Shown: in pieces, positions 23,159 to 31,895 of the stretch
How positions within the stretch are numbered: the first letter of the stretch is position 1
Layout of the letters: the number at the start of each line of letters is the position of its first letter
Source of the DNA: Ancylostoma caninum
Taxonomy: Eukaryota > Nematoda > Chromadorea > Rhabditida > Ancylostomatidae
Direction of reading: 5' to 3'
Assembly: GCA_037903475.1 (NCBI GenBank)
Contig: JBAJFG010000197.1
Location: forward strand, 744,001 to 808,000
DNA: 64,000 nucleotides
Translations under genes and position numbers: made by a program
Notes under the pieces: generated by a model
Database searches by the model: none
What the model was told of the DNA's origin: nothing
The model's input: the letters and a program-made list of their open reading frames with translations, nothing else

Positions 23159-23723
23159 AGTCCTTCTGGTTTTAGGCAGCCTAGATAACCCCTCGGACCT
23201 CGTCCTCACTGGCGCCGCCGTACCAGTGACTCTTCCGAGATCAGGGGAACACTCTTTATTATTGCTGTGTCGAGCTTTAAGAAAAAGAAAACCCTTAGGA
23301 GATAGCTTGCTGGGCTCTATTCCCCCGCGGGTAGCTAGGGTAGGATTTCACCGGGAAGTTAGCCGGGCTTCCCGGGAGTGGACGATGGAGCTTATTTGTT
23401 GGAGGCGACTCCGAACCGCCTCCCTTGTACCTCCCAGTCACTTGAATGCAGGGCTTTTGGTCGGATAGATGTGCAGGATACAATCTGCAGACACGCAAGT
23501 ACACTCACGCACGCATGCATGAACACACCCACGCGCTGGCAGAAGGTATGGATCGTTCCGACACTGCAGAAACAGGGAGTCCATCCCCTGAATCCACCCG
23601 CGTCTCAGGGCAGGCACAAGGTCGCGTGTGGTCCGCGATTAGCCCCCTATCCGCCACCTGGGGACGCGCCACGTAGCCTCGCGACTAACCGGCTGGGATC
23701 CCTCTTATGAGGGAGATCCGTGG
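23159..23723 (-). promoter_or_regulatory. RTE 5' leader
   Basis: About 565 bases between the element start and the ATG pair, GC-rich and probably holding an internal promoter. At the very 5' end GGATCTCCCTC pairs with GAGGGATCC across an ATAA loop. Further on, AGCC/GGCT and CCCC/GGGG helices and a CTAA before a GC-rich strand are visible. Plus-strand frames here are shadows. HDV-like ribozymes are known at the 5' ends of some RTE elements, but I could not complete that fold. Confidence 0.5.
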
Positions 23724-23778
23724 GTTCATTGCCATGCAAAGGTATATTTAGGTTCATTGCCATGCAAAGGTATATTTA
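23723..23778 (+). repeat. 28-bp direct duplication at the RTE 5' edge
   Basis: Two identical 28-base units (23723-23750 and 23751-23778) starting GGTTCATTGCCATGCAAAGG. The first contains the RTE target duplication. Either the tandem repeat pre-existed as target, or it arose during insertion. Perfect identity argues that it is recent. Confidence 0.9.
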
Positions 23779-24832
23779 GGTTCGTGCAAATTTGCCAAGA
23801 AAACCGCAAATCCTGAGGGGCTTGTAAACGAAGACGCGAAGGTAAGGCCAGGGGCAACGGTGAAGTTTCTGGATGATGTTCATCCAGAAGCGCATATTTT
23901 GGGAAATCCACACTCCTAATGAGATTTCTCATCATTCACTTTCTGATAGGATAGCGAAAACGCTCCATGTGTTACAAGAAAAGGGGTACATTGCGCGGAT
24001 TCCCCGCAGTCCCCTCCGTGGCTCCCGTTTACAAAAAGGTTGGGGCTTCGAAATGAAGTTTTCGGTAGTTTTGCCCGGGATCACGTTAACATACCGTCAC
24101 GACCAGAAACTCATGGAGATTCTTTCCATGTGAACATCTCGAAAACGGTTCTCAGAGACAAATTCCCAAAACGAGAAGAAACTAAGTCTCGTTATGGTGG
24201 CCTGACTCCGTCAGCTTTGAACAAAGATGGGAGAGCGGACAAAGCATGTGAGAAAAAGAAAGCTGCATTGAAACGCTTCATTTCTCTTTCTAATGAACCT
24301 TGTGGAATAAGCCTTGTGCAGCCACCATACATAGATAAGCTAGCTAGGTGATGAACCAACACTGCTAATGCTCCTGGGTCAAACCGGAAACAGCAGCCAA
24401 AGAGGGATGTGCTTCCATTGTGTAGCCAGTGCCCTCCGTTAGGCCGTGCAGCTTCAACAGTATGCTCCTGTTTTTTTGTCATCTTTTCCCTTGCTCTATT
24501 CCACAACTTCCAAGTCTTAGGCAATGTTCGAGCAGAAATCAACCCCTCAGAGGGACCAACTGGGTATGATTGTGTGTTTGAATTGTTTGACACTTGTCTA
24601 ATCACTGGGCTTGTTGTTGCGAGTGCCTTCCAAAGCCAAGCAAGTCGCGTTGCTTTGAATTTTATATAGCCGTCTCCATTTCAGATAAGCAGTTTGAACG
24701 TTCCGATCACCTTTGTTTGCTTATTCATATGGGCTTGTCAAGTGACCTGCTTGAATTGTTCCAACGCGTCAACGAACGACACTTTGCAGAGAAGAGCGTT
24801 GAACGTGCCCCGTATGAGCCTTGCTGCTCCAC
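23779..24832. other. Intergenic, nothing recognised
   Basis: Several frames of 60-137 codons overlap on both strands between 23873 and 24900, but none has a recognisable motif or splice context. Confidence 0.35.
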
Positions 24833-24836
24833 TCAA

Positions 24837-25254
24837 AGGCAGCACTCACGGAAATTTTTGGGTTGGTTTCGCGGTATATCGGGGTTTTTAGGGACGATGA
24901 ACTCATTGACAATGATGAAGTAGCGTGAAACACGCGAAAAACACAGAAAATGATGGCGGTATCTCATGTGTGTCCCCAGCGCGACGAGAGTTCCGTGATG
25001 AGTCCCGCCACCGAACCCTGCAAATAGCACGAATTTCATAAACACGCCCCCGCTAAACCATATGCGCACACCCTGTCAACAGCGTTAGTTGGCGCGACGG
25101 AACCCTAATGTCCAGAGCGGCAGGTGTGTCCATGGCAGTATCTTCGCAGGTAGGCTGCCATTCAAGCTGTTCAACTTACTGTTGCGATGGTCCAGCGGCC
25201 GCCTACATGGTAAGCGACTCATTTCAGAAATGAAAATTTCCGTGAGTGCTGCCT
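24837..25254. mobile_element. AGGCAG-ended TIR element, unit A (418 bp)
   Basis: The left end AGGCAGCACTCACGGAAATT and the right end, its near-exact complement ending GTGCTGCCT, form a TIR of about 22 bases. TCAA lies directly outside both ends (24833-24836 and 25255-25258), a 4-bp target duplication. The interior is non-coding. It shares the terminal AGGCAG and a TTAA-like target with the larger foldback family but otherwise differs in sequence. Confidence 0.75.
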
Positions 25255-25700
25255 TCAAAGGCAGCACCTACGGAAATTTTTGTGTCTGTCATTTTGATGG
25301 ACCTTAACAACTGTCCCAACAATTCCACGAAAGAATGGCGCGAAAAACTCAGCCGTTTTTGAGGTACTAGTTGCTTGATGTTAAAAATGGCTTGTCATAC
25401 CGGTTGAAATGTACCTTTGAAACTCGAAATATTAGGTGTGAAAACACTCTTCGTTCACGCCACGGTAATTTCCATACGTGGACTGCTCTCAAGGCTCATG
25501 TAATTGATGCAACTAAAGAACATTTCGCCCGCAGGTATTGATTCACTGATTTTATCAATGTATTTCCAAGGGTTTACCGTGCTCAAGCCTTTATCCATGT
25601 TCTGCATGCCAGACAACCCCAATGAACTTCATTCCACTACGCCGGAACGAAGCGCACGAAAAATCGACAAAATCAGTGGATAATGGTCGCGCACAAACTC

Positions 25701-25936
25701 TGGTAACTGACGCCGCCCGATCGGCGTAATGGTTCGAGTAGAAATCCAAAAAGCAGCTAATCCCAGTTGCTGCCTTCCTCAACTGCTGCCATCCCTCAAC
25801 AATAGCTGCTCAGGGACGAAAGCCTGAGCAGCAGTTGAGAGGAGAATGGCAGCAATTGGGAACATTGCTGCGAGGGTTTCTACTCAGACCAGTACGCCGA
25901 TCGTGCTGCGTTCGTGCTCACAGTCATCAGAGAAGG
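25701..25936. mobile_element. Foldback MITE, about 236 bp
   Basis: Symmetric around 25818. The central stem TGCTCAGG / CCTGAGCA is perfect with an 8-base loop. Pairing continues outward through CTCAACTGCTGCC-like strands, GAGTAGAAA / TTTCTACTC and CGATCGGCGTA / TACGCCGATCG. Mismatches increase toward the ends, so the exact boundary is uncertain. Confidence 0.7.
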
Positions 25937-26162
25937 GATAGTAAGTGCCGAGGATATCCTGGTTAGCGCTTGAGTTTATGAAGCATACGTGATTTGAACC
26001 GCCTGGTTTGGCTATGTTAAGTAGTGTGCTTAGTAATTGAGAATTGAGATCCACATTCATTCAACCGGTAGTGGGTATCGGTGGATCATTGGTGAATCAA
26101 TCGATAGCGGCTGTGCAAGAAAGCTGTCATTCTTGTGACCATTTAGTTAAAAAAATACCCTA

Positions 26163-26520
26163 TGGGTACGGTTCCGGCACACCTGCAGCGCAACTTGATA
26201 GAAATCAATGAATCAATGACCACGCGCTGCAAGGTGGCCTTCAGATTCATGATCAGCGTGGTGAAAACCCCTGTGGGTAGGGTTCCGCCACGCCTGCAGC
26301 ACAACTTCCGAAAAATCAACAAGATCAATAAAGCAATAACCACGCAGTGCAAAATGGCCTTCAGATTCGTGATGAGCGTGGTGAAAAACGCCTGTGGGTA
26401 TGGTTCCGCCGCGAGTGCAGCACGATTTGGAAAAAATCAATAAAATCAACAAATCGGTAGCCCCGCCCTGCAAAGTGGCCATCAGATTCGTGATCGGCGT
26501 GGTGGATTACCGCAGTATGC
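26163..26520. repeat. Tandem repeat of about 111-121 bp, three units
   Basis: Units begin near 26163, 26274 and 26395 with TGGGTANGGTTCCG. Each continues through a CACGCxxTGCAAxxTGGCC-like stretch and TTCGTGATxAGCGTGGTG. Open frames across it on both strands are repeat-borne. The embedded 'AAAATCAATAAAATCAAC' motif recalls the Helitron A minisatellite. Confidence 0.75.
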
Positions 26521-27382
26521 CCATTTCGATTACGATTAGAGCTAAACTGAGGAAAATCGATAAAATCATCGATAATTCGATATCCGGATCAATACTATCC
26601 GATGAGTAATGTCCTAGGCCCTCCGCCCTATTCGCATGGTGTCCCATGTTCCCGAGCCCCCTTCTTCACCAGCTTGCTCACAGATGCACTCCTATCGTTT
26701 GAATTTGGCGCACATGCGCGCCGTCCAGATTTTTGAAAAGTGTCGTGACCGGTCCTATGTTTTATATAGATAACGGGTAGAAAGTCCAAGATCCTGGTCA
26801 GAGGGATCAACATGGGGTCGATCGATCGAGTTGCAGCGGCAGCGGACTGTAGATGCCAGCTGATCAAGTAGACATCCATTTCTTTTCTTGTAATTATAAA
26901 GCTCTTTTAAACCCTTTAGTTCCCCTTTATTGCATGTCTTACCACAGCGAAATTTTCTACTTGTTATTCTGCTACACCTAGTTTTCGTCACTTATTTCAA
27001 TTTCGAATTCTTTCATTGTAGTGGGATTATTTTGGAATTCATCAGTGTTTTTGCGACTTCTCGACTGAATATACAATATTTTCCAAGATTTGTTGTCTTT
27101 CATTAGTTCCGGAAACACTGCAAAAAAGTGCAAAAGAAAGATTTGCCAACAAAACAGCTGACAAAGAAGGCAGCGATGTCGACCATTTTGGATCGGTCTA
27201 CATCCAATAGGTCACGCAACTCGGCCCCAATCTACTCGGAAGCGATGAGCTAGAGGTTCCAAAAAACGGGAAACTTGAAGGTTTCTACTGTTTTGTGCAT
27301 TGTAGCAGTGTTCAGCGCATGTGGCTACCCCGAATTGTGTCGAAATCTCGACGTCGAAAATTTCCGTGGGTGCTGCCTTGAA

Positions 27383-28934
27383 GTGACAGAAAGATTATTA
27401 ACCTTACATACACATAACCTTACATACTCAGACAAAAATGTCAAGACATGCGGAGGACAATAGCCCTCATTTCTTAAGGAAGTTTATTGGTCATGCGGTA
27501 ACCGCCTGCTTCGGGACATGCGAAGGAGGTAGTCGGGGGTGCGACACACCCCCTAACATTGATAAAAGCGTGGGTGCGGAGGAACATGGCGGGTAATCCG
27601 AGAACTCCCCAATGCCTGACCTCACAAAGCAGTGAGTTCTGCCTATTTTTCTACTACTTGTAGCCCTGCACTCCTATCATCGACCGATCGATGATCCTTG
27701 TAGTATTCATGTTCATCGCCGATACTGTACCTCCTGTGGAAGGGGCGGAGCTGACCCGTCTCATGCTAAAGATACTTGTTGCTAGTCAGTATGATGCTGT
27801 AAGCCGTATAAGGCACACTTTACTCACTCTCCTCGCATTGCTCATAATCTCATGTACAGTATGATAAATATACTCCACTGAACCACCATATCTATTGTGC
27901 ATACGGACGATATAAAGTCCAATAGTCTAAGGCGCCACCATCCGCCACCTAAGTCGCCACAACTCCACACGAGAAGTATAATAACGTATAATACGCTTTT
28001 TGTAGTCATAATCACTCTGGAATTTCTCTCACAATGATGTTTATTGAGTTTCTTATTGTCATATTCACTCTAAAAACGGCATCCGTCGTTTAATTCTCTG
28101 AAGTCGTCTCTTTTACAATTTGAGCGGACTTCCTACTCATAAAAGCATCTATTTTGCGTCTATTTTGGTTCCTGCCTGCTTCAGAAATCGCTTTCGAGAT
28201 TTCTATGCTGAGAAAGTCAGTGTGAACTGGCGTGGACAGTGGTATACATGACAGAACTCCAAAAAGGATGACTCTGTTTCTTAAGAGGCTACGGCTGAAT
28301 CAGCACTTCCTTATGTTGCTTGGAGAGATTACGGGTCAACACCAGAAGTGACTCAAACCTCAGATGTTGCCTATACGGACTCCATGCCTCGCTGTTTGCA
28401 GACCGAGCTACGGGTTACGTCTGATCAGATTACGGATGTGAACTGTAGTCTGGCCAGGAAACAAGTGTCCCATAATGAAATCGAGAGCTGAAGCTTTTTA
28501 ATATTTTTCTACAACGTCGAAAATTGCCAACTATCGCAATCAGAAAAATTTTCTCCATATAACGTTAACATACAAATTTAAACCTGCCGCAAGTACGCAC
28601 CACTGAGAGAATACTCATGGTAAGACTGTTGTTTAGTCTTCAAAACCAGAACTATGGCAAAAGGTGGCTAAGCCCACAGAACCAGCGTGAAGCTGCTCGT
28701 CTCTGATTTCCCAAAGTAGATTTCCATGGCTTTCATGAGATATTACATTGCATGGGACCATGCTATTTGAAAGTGGGTGGACGTTTCTTGCACGTAATGC
28801 ACTTTTCCTCACTGGGCATGTACTCAATATCCCCCGATTAAAAACCTAACACTCGATGAAATCAATTATTTAACCAATAATTTTATACGAAACTGTAGAT
28901 ATATTTGTGCACAGTGTATCAAACAACCCAATAG
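27383..28934. other. Intergenic, nothing recognised
   Basis: A frame at 27275-27463 looks like a signal peptide (VSTVLCIVAVFSACG) but begins at a TTG codon and runs across the TIR end of unit B, so it is not called. The rest is AT-rich with no supported gene. Confidence 0.35.
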
Positions 28935-29117
28935 GTACAGTCTATCCGAAACGACGAGTCCCCTCAGCCGGCGGGAAACGGGAAATGTCGTGGAGGCGCG
29001 CCTGCGGCGCGGCCGTCTTGGCAACGTGCGTGAAATTGATCAGCTGTTGGAGATCAACGCCGCCACGCTCAATCGGCAAAAAGTTGGGTTTTTCTTTGTT
29101 TTTATTCAATGTTGTTC
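28935..29117 (+). repeat. Penelope left inverted flank
   Basis: Pairs in inverted orientation with 30565-30734. Conserved blocks include CCGAAACGACGAGTCCCCTC and ATTGATCAGCTGTTGGAGAT. It ends in a T-rich stretch and then jumps straight into the 3' coding part, marking the internal deletion. Confidence 0.88.
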
Positions 29118-29999
29118 AATATCCGGTTCACAAGGGAAGCCCCGAAAAATGGTTGGTTGGCCTACCTTAACACTCATATAAGTCTGTCCAGCGGCACGAT
29201 CAGAGTAAAGTGGTATCGCAAGGCTACGTCAAAAAACATAATTCTGCACGCCATGTCTGCACATCCAGCACCCGTCAAACGAGCTGTTGTACGAAATATG
29301 TTTAAAACTGCTTACTACATCAGCACTGGAGAGGCCGAGAGGCAAGAATCACTTCTCATGGCATCCAACATCGCGAGCAGCAAGGGGTACATGGCTTCCT
29401 CCCGATTTCGGACTCGGCATAGTGGAACCCCACAGAGAACCCACGAAAACAAGCTAACGCTCTGCCTACCATTCGTCTCCGATGAAATGTCTGCAGACAT
29501 ACGTCGATGTCTTAAGCGGGCGCAACTGCAAAATGATGTTACCTTAGTTAACATACCTAATGATAACATCAAAAAGCAGTTGGTTAGAAACAGACTTTAC
29601 GACAAGGAGTGCATATCGAAACATTGCATTGTCTGCCCGCACGGAAAGAATGGAGACTGTTCGAAGGCAGGAGTTGTTTATCAGATAACTTGTCTGAATT
29701 GCGGAGCTCTATATATTGGGGAAACTGGCCGTGTGCTTAGCATTCGTATCAAGGAACATCTGGCAAGTAAACGAAGAGGGAGCCTTGTATCAGCACTTGG
29801 AAAGCATAGACACGAAGGACACAACGGCAATGACTTTGACGTAATGTGCACGATTCTCCTCCATGAGACAGACATCACTGCGCGAAAAGCATTAGAGGGG
29901 TTCTGGATTTCCGCCAGGAATCCGAGCATGAATAACCGGAATGAATGCGTGTCCGTTACCAATGACTTCCTTCCCTTCGTATCACTGTGCGAGCTGTAG
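29109..29999 (+). CDS. Penelope-like polyprotein, C-terminal part with GIY-YIG endonuclease
   Basis: 296 open codons. The first ATG lies in repeat-flank sequence, so the true protein would have been longer. Residues 13-70 match the thumb end of Penelope reverse transcriptase (NGWLAYLNTHISLSSGTI, KWYRKATSKNI, AHPAPVKRAVVRNMF). A Cys/His cluster follows (C168, C173, C176, H178, C184), as in the zinc-binding linker of these proteins. The GIY-YIG domain covers about 188-270: VVYQITC, YIGETGR (202-208), RIKEHL and the metal-binding Glu in ALEGFW (E263). The nuclease module looks complete, but with no palm domain the protein cannot reverse transcribe. No internal stop is present. It would cut target DNA for Penelope insertion. 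Confidence 0.88.
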   Translation: MLFNIRFTREAPKNGWLAYLNTHISLSSGTIRVKWYRKATSKNIILHAMSAHPAPVKRAVVRNMFKTAYYISTGEAERQESLLMASNIASSKGYMASSRFRTRHSGTPQRTHENKLTLCLPFVSDEMSADIRRCLKRAQLQNDVTLVNIPNDNIKKQLVRNRLYDKECISKHCIVCPHGKNGDCSKAGVVYQITCLNCGALYIGETGRVLSIRIKEHLASKRRGSLVSALGKHRHEGHNGNDFDVMCTILLHETDITARKALEGFWISARNPSMNNRNECVSVTNDFLPFVSLCEL

Positions 30000-30330
30000 A
30001 TTACTACGATACCCAAACCCGTGTTCCATCTAGGGTGCAGGGTCGCACTCACTTGTCCGTGGTGTGCGTTTCTGATCGGTGCGGACATCCGCGAAAACGG
30101 TGGACTCAAAAACGGTGGTTAGTTACTTGCTGTCTATGGGCGGTTCTGTCTAGTTGATCCGGAATGATGTTGCATTAGCCATTGGTGGACGCAACATTTG
30201 GTCTCGAAGAACGCATAATTGAGCTTTACACCACTTTCAGGCCTCCGAAGAAGACGTTTAAGTCGAAACGTCAGGCCCTAATAAACGAGTTCCACCAAAC
30301 AACCTGGAGGTAGCAGCAGCATACAAAGCA
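30000..30330 (+). promoter_or_regulatory. Penelope 3' non-coding region
   Basis: Follows the stop of the GIY-YIG frame. It contains the hammerhead-like motif at 30240-30277 and the conserved tail TAATAAACGAGTTCCACC just after it. It appears to be the terminal-repeat-like 3' end of the element. Confidence 0.65.
30240..30277 (+). ncRNA. Hammerhead-ribozyme-like motif, probably degenerate
   Basis: Stem I GGCCT (30240-30244) pairs with AGGCC (30273-30277). Between them lie CCGAAGA (30245-30251) where a hammerhead has CUGANGA, a 3-bp stem II GAC/GTC (30253-30255, 30262-30264), GAAAC (30265-30269) and GTC (30270-30272), the expected cleavage triplet. Hammerheads with very short stem III are known in Penelope-like elements. 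Here U4 is C and an extra A precedes stem II, so self-cleavage is doubtful. The position, in the 3' end of the element, is as expected. Confidence 0.6.
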
Positions 30331-30337
30331 TAGTATC

Positions 30338-30572
30338 AATGTTGTGATTTCTTTCGCCAATATATCATCATATATCAGGCCGTTGCTTGTCTGAGGCCGT
30401 TTTGAACGTTTCCTTTTTTTGGATGTGTTTTTTCTGGATTCTACTATGGTCACCCAGAAAAACAAAGAAAAACACATTCAAATAAAAAAGAAACGAGCAA
30501 AACAGTCTCAGACGAGCAACCAGCAATGGCCCGATATATGCTGATATATCCAAAAAAGAAACTACAACAATG
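30338..30572. repeat. Imperfect long palindrome within the Penelope element
   Basis: A left arm of about 100 bases (30338-30437) and a right arm (30454-30572), roughly 75 percent complementary. Examples are ATATATCATCATATATCAGG against its counterpart near 30530-30549, and TTTCTGG against CCAGAAA at the centre. The arms are a sense and an antisense copy of the same internal 5' segment. Confidence 0.75.
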
Positions 30573-30734
30573 GATAAAAACAAGGAAAACCTACCTTTTG
30601 CCGATTGAGCGTGGCGGCATTGATCTCCAACAGCTGATCAATTTGACATGCGCTGCCAAGAAGACCGCGCCGCTGGCGCGCCACCACGACGTTTCCCGCC
30701 GGCTGAGGGGACTCGTCGTTTCGGATAGACTGTA
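30565..30734 (-). repeat. Penelope right inverted flank
   Basis: Antisense copy of the left flank. Homology ends at the complement of TACAGTCTATCC (30723-30734), after which the two flanks differ, marking the probable element edge. Confidence 0.88.
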
Positions 30735-31260
30735 TGTCATCAGCGATTTCTGGACAAAACTAAGCAAAAATCAATGAAATCGGTGTGAACGGTAAAGCAG
30801 TCCATATTTCTTGGCGAAAAGGGTGCTAAACAGATACGGCAAAGGTATGCAATGTATGTCAAAAATGCAGACTAAGAAACGAGAGGTTGGCACTTGGCAG
30901 AGCTTCGACAGAGGTAGCAATTCAATGACAAGAAATACTAGCCACTCTGAATTTCTAGAGAAGAATGAATCATAAAACCACGATAGAATATCTCGAACTC
31001 ACGACTTACTCTGGAATTTCTTGTGGATTTGCGACTTTCCTCGATAAACCCGCGCATTCCTTCAGTGAATACCGTGAGTAACGTAACTCCCGCACAAATT
31101 TCCTCGCTGGATCCACACATTGTCACAGTGAATCCAAATTATCATTGCTTCCCGCGGTGGATTCGCACATGCCACATGGTTGACCTGCACATGCCCGCTG
31201 TGGATCCACTGTAGATCTGAGAAGAGACATAGTAAGCTCAAAAAAACCACACGTGTCGAT
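30735..31260. other. Intergenic with degenerate GGATCCACA-type repeats
   Basis: At about 31020-31215 a loosely repeated theme appears (GTGGATCCAC, CACATGCCCGC, GTGGATTCGCACATG). It recurs at 32035-32175, suggesting an old minisatellite or paired ends of an unidentified repeat. No gene. Confidence 0.4.
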
Positions 31261-31340
31261 AAGCATGGTCTAGTAGATAAGAAGTTAGACTTCCAAGAAA
31301 GCATTCAGAAAGGCAGGGTAGGTTCAAATCTCTGGAGGAG
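31261..31340 (+). other. tRNA-like relic (pol III A and B boxes)
   Basis: TGGTCTAGTAGATAAGAAG resembles a tRNA D arm and A box, and GGTTCAAATCTC (31321-31332) a B box, about 45 bases apart. The segment in between (GTTAGACTTCCAAGAAAG) recalls an anticodon arm. T and acceptor stems do not pair properly, so this is not a functional tRNA. It could be a tRNA pseudogene or the head of a SINE. Confidence 0.3.
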
Positions 31341-31575
31341 AAGAGATGAGAGGATGGGGCGGAAAGATCTCAGAGAATTTGCAATTTTCTGTCTTTGTTG
31401 AGCACGCTATCATAGATTTACCAGATTAACCGAACTGGTGCATGCAACAGCTCACCAGGCAGCATTTGCTTTAGCCAGCACAGATAAAACTGTTAATAGC
31501 GACAAGGAAGAGTGAGATGAATTATCTATGAGAGTATCTGATGAGGAACGGCCTGGAAATGGGTCGCGCACCAGC

Positions 31576-31895
31576 TTAAAGGCAGTCTCTCACCTCATAT
31601 CACCGGCCGAAAATCTGACCAAATTCTCGGTCGGTGTACGAGGCATCTCCTGCCTACGGCGCAGTTTTCCGCCATAAGACTACCTATGCGATCAACGAGA
31701 TCAGCTGAGGAGTATGACAAGACACACAGTTCCCTTACCGAGAAACTCGTCCACGCTAATTTGTATTGGTCCCCCCAAAACGGGTTTTTAACGGTTTTAT
31801 TAGAAATCATGTAAATTATTAGACTAAGCGCGTCGAGTAGGTCCGGCTTCGGTTGGTACGCTAGTATCGAAAATGAGGTGAGATACTGCCTTTAA
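31576..31895. mobile_element. TTAA-flanked foldback element, copy 3 (320 bp)
   Basis: The left TTAAAGGCAGTCTCTCACCT and the right complement (AGGTGAGATACTGCCTTTAA) define TIRs of about 22 bases bounded by TTAA on both sides. The interior differs from copies 1 and 2 and is non-coding. Confidence 0.8.

Larger units (their letters stand above)
20307..23723 (-). mobile_element. Full-length RTE-clade non-LTR retrotransposon
   Basis: A 3.4-kb element in minus orientation with one long open frame. The plus-strand 12-mer GTTCATTGCCAT occurs exactly at both edges (20295-20306 and 23724-23735), a variable-length target-site duplication as produced by target-primed reverse transcription. The 3' end is extremely short: the stop codon lies inside a direct repeat (TCAAGGTGA then TCAAGGTG), so only 8 bases follow the stop. 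Short tandem 3' tails and tiny 3' UTRs are typical of RTE. The 5' leader is about 565 bases and begins with a strong hairpin. Exact duplications and an unbroken frame suggest a recent insertion. Confidence 0.92.
25259..27378. mobile_element. AGGCAG-ended TIR element, unit B (2.1 kb, composite)
   Basis: Begins immediately after the TCAA shared with unit A, with AGGCAGCACCTACGGAAATT. It ends with the complementary CCGTGGGTGCTGCCT at 27378, followed by TGAA. The edges therefore match in TIR but not perfectly in target tetramer. The interior holds a 236-bp foldback (25701-25936) and a short tandem array (26163-26520), and encodes no transposase. It could be one element with nested insertions, or two solo ends of different elements. 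Confidence 0.45.
28935..30734 (+). mobile_element. Penelope-like retroelement, truncated and rearranged
   Basis: The plus-strand frame encodes the RT thumb remnant and GIY-YIG endonuclease of a Penelope-like element. It is flanked by inverted copies of its 5' region: 28935-29117 (sense) and 30565-30734 (antisense), about 88 percent alike, starting from TACAGTCTATCCGAAACGAC. A further sense fragment (about 30330-30440) faces the antisense copy, making a palindrome. Penelope elements typically insert with partial tandem and inverted copies. Most of the reverse transcriptase (fingers, palm and the YXDD region) is missing. Confidence 0.85.

Noticed and set aside
23159..23209. Extension of the RTE protein to a GTG at 23209
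   Set aside because: GTG is not an expected eukaryotic start. Two ATGs at 23153-23158 directly precede the conserved endonuclease start.
20373..23468. Numerous plus-strand frames of 60-180 codons
   Set aside because: Antisense shadows of the RTE open frame and its GC-rich leader.
26143..26609. Three overlapping frames around 26.2-26.6 kb as a protein with repeats
   Set aside because: Produced by a three-unit tandem repeat without stops. Both strands are open.
27275..27463. Small secreted-protein-like frame (VSTVLCIVAVFSACG)
   Set aside because: The first codon is TTG and the frame crosses the terminal repeat of a transposable element at 27357-27378.
30671..30734. CTGATGA...CGAAAC...GTC on the minus strand as a second hammerhead
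   Set aside because: The order of core motifs fits, but neither stem I nor stem II pairs, and CTGATGA lies outside the repeated flank.
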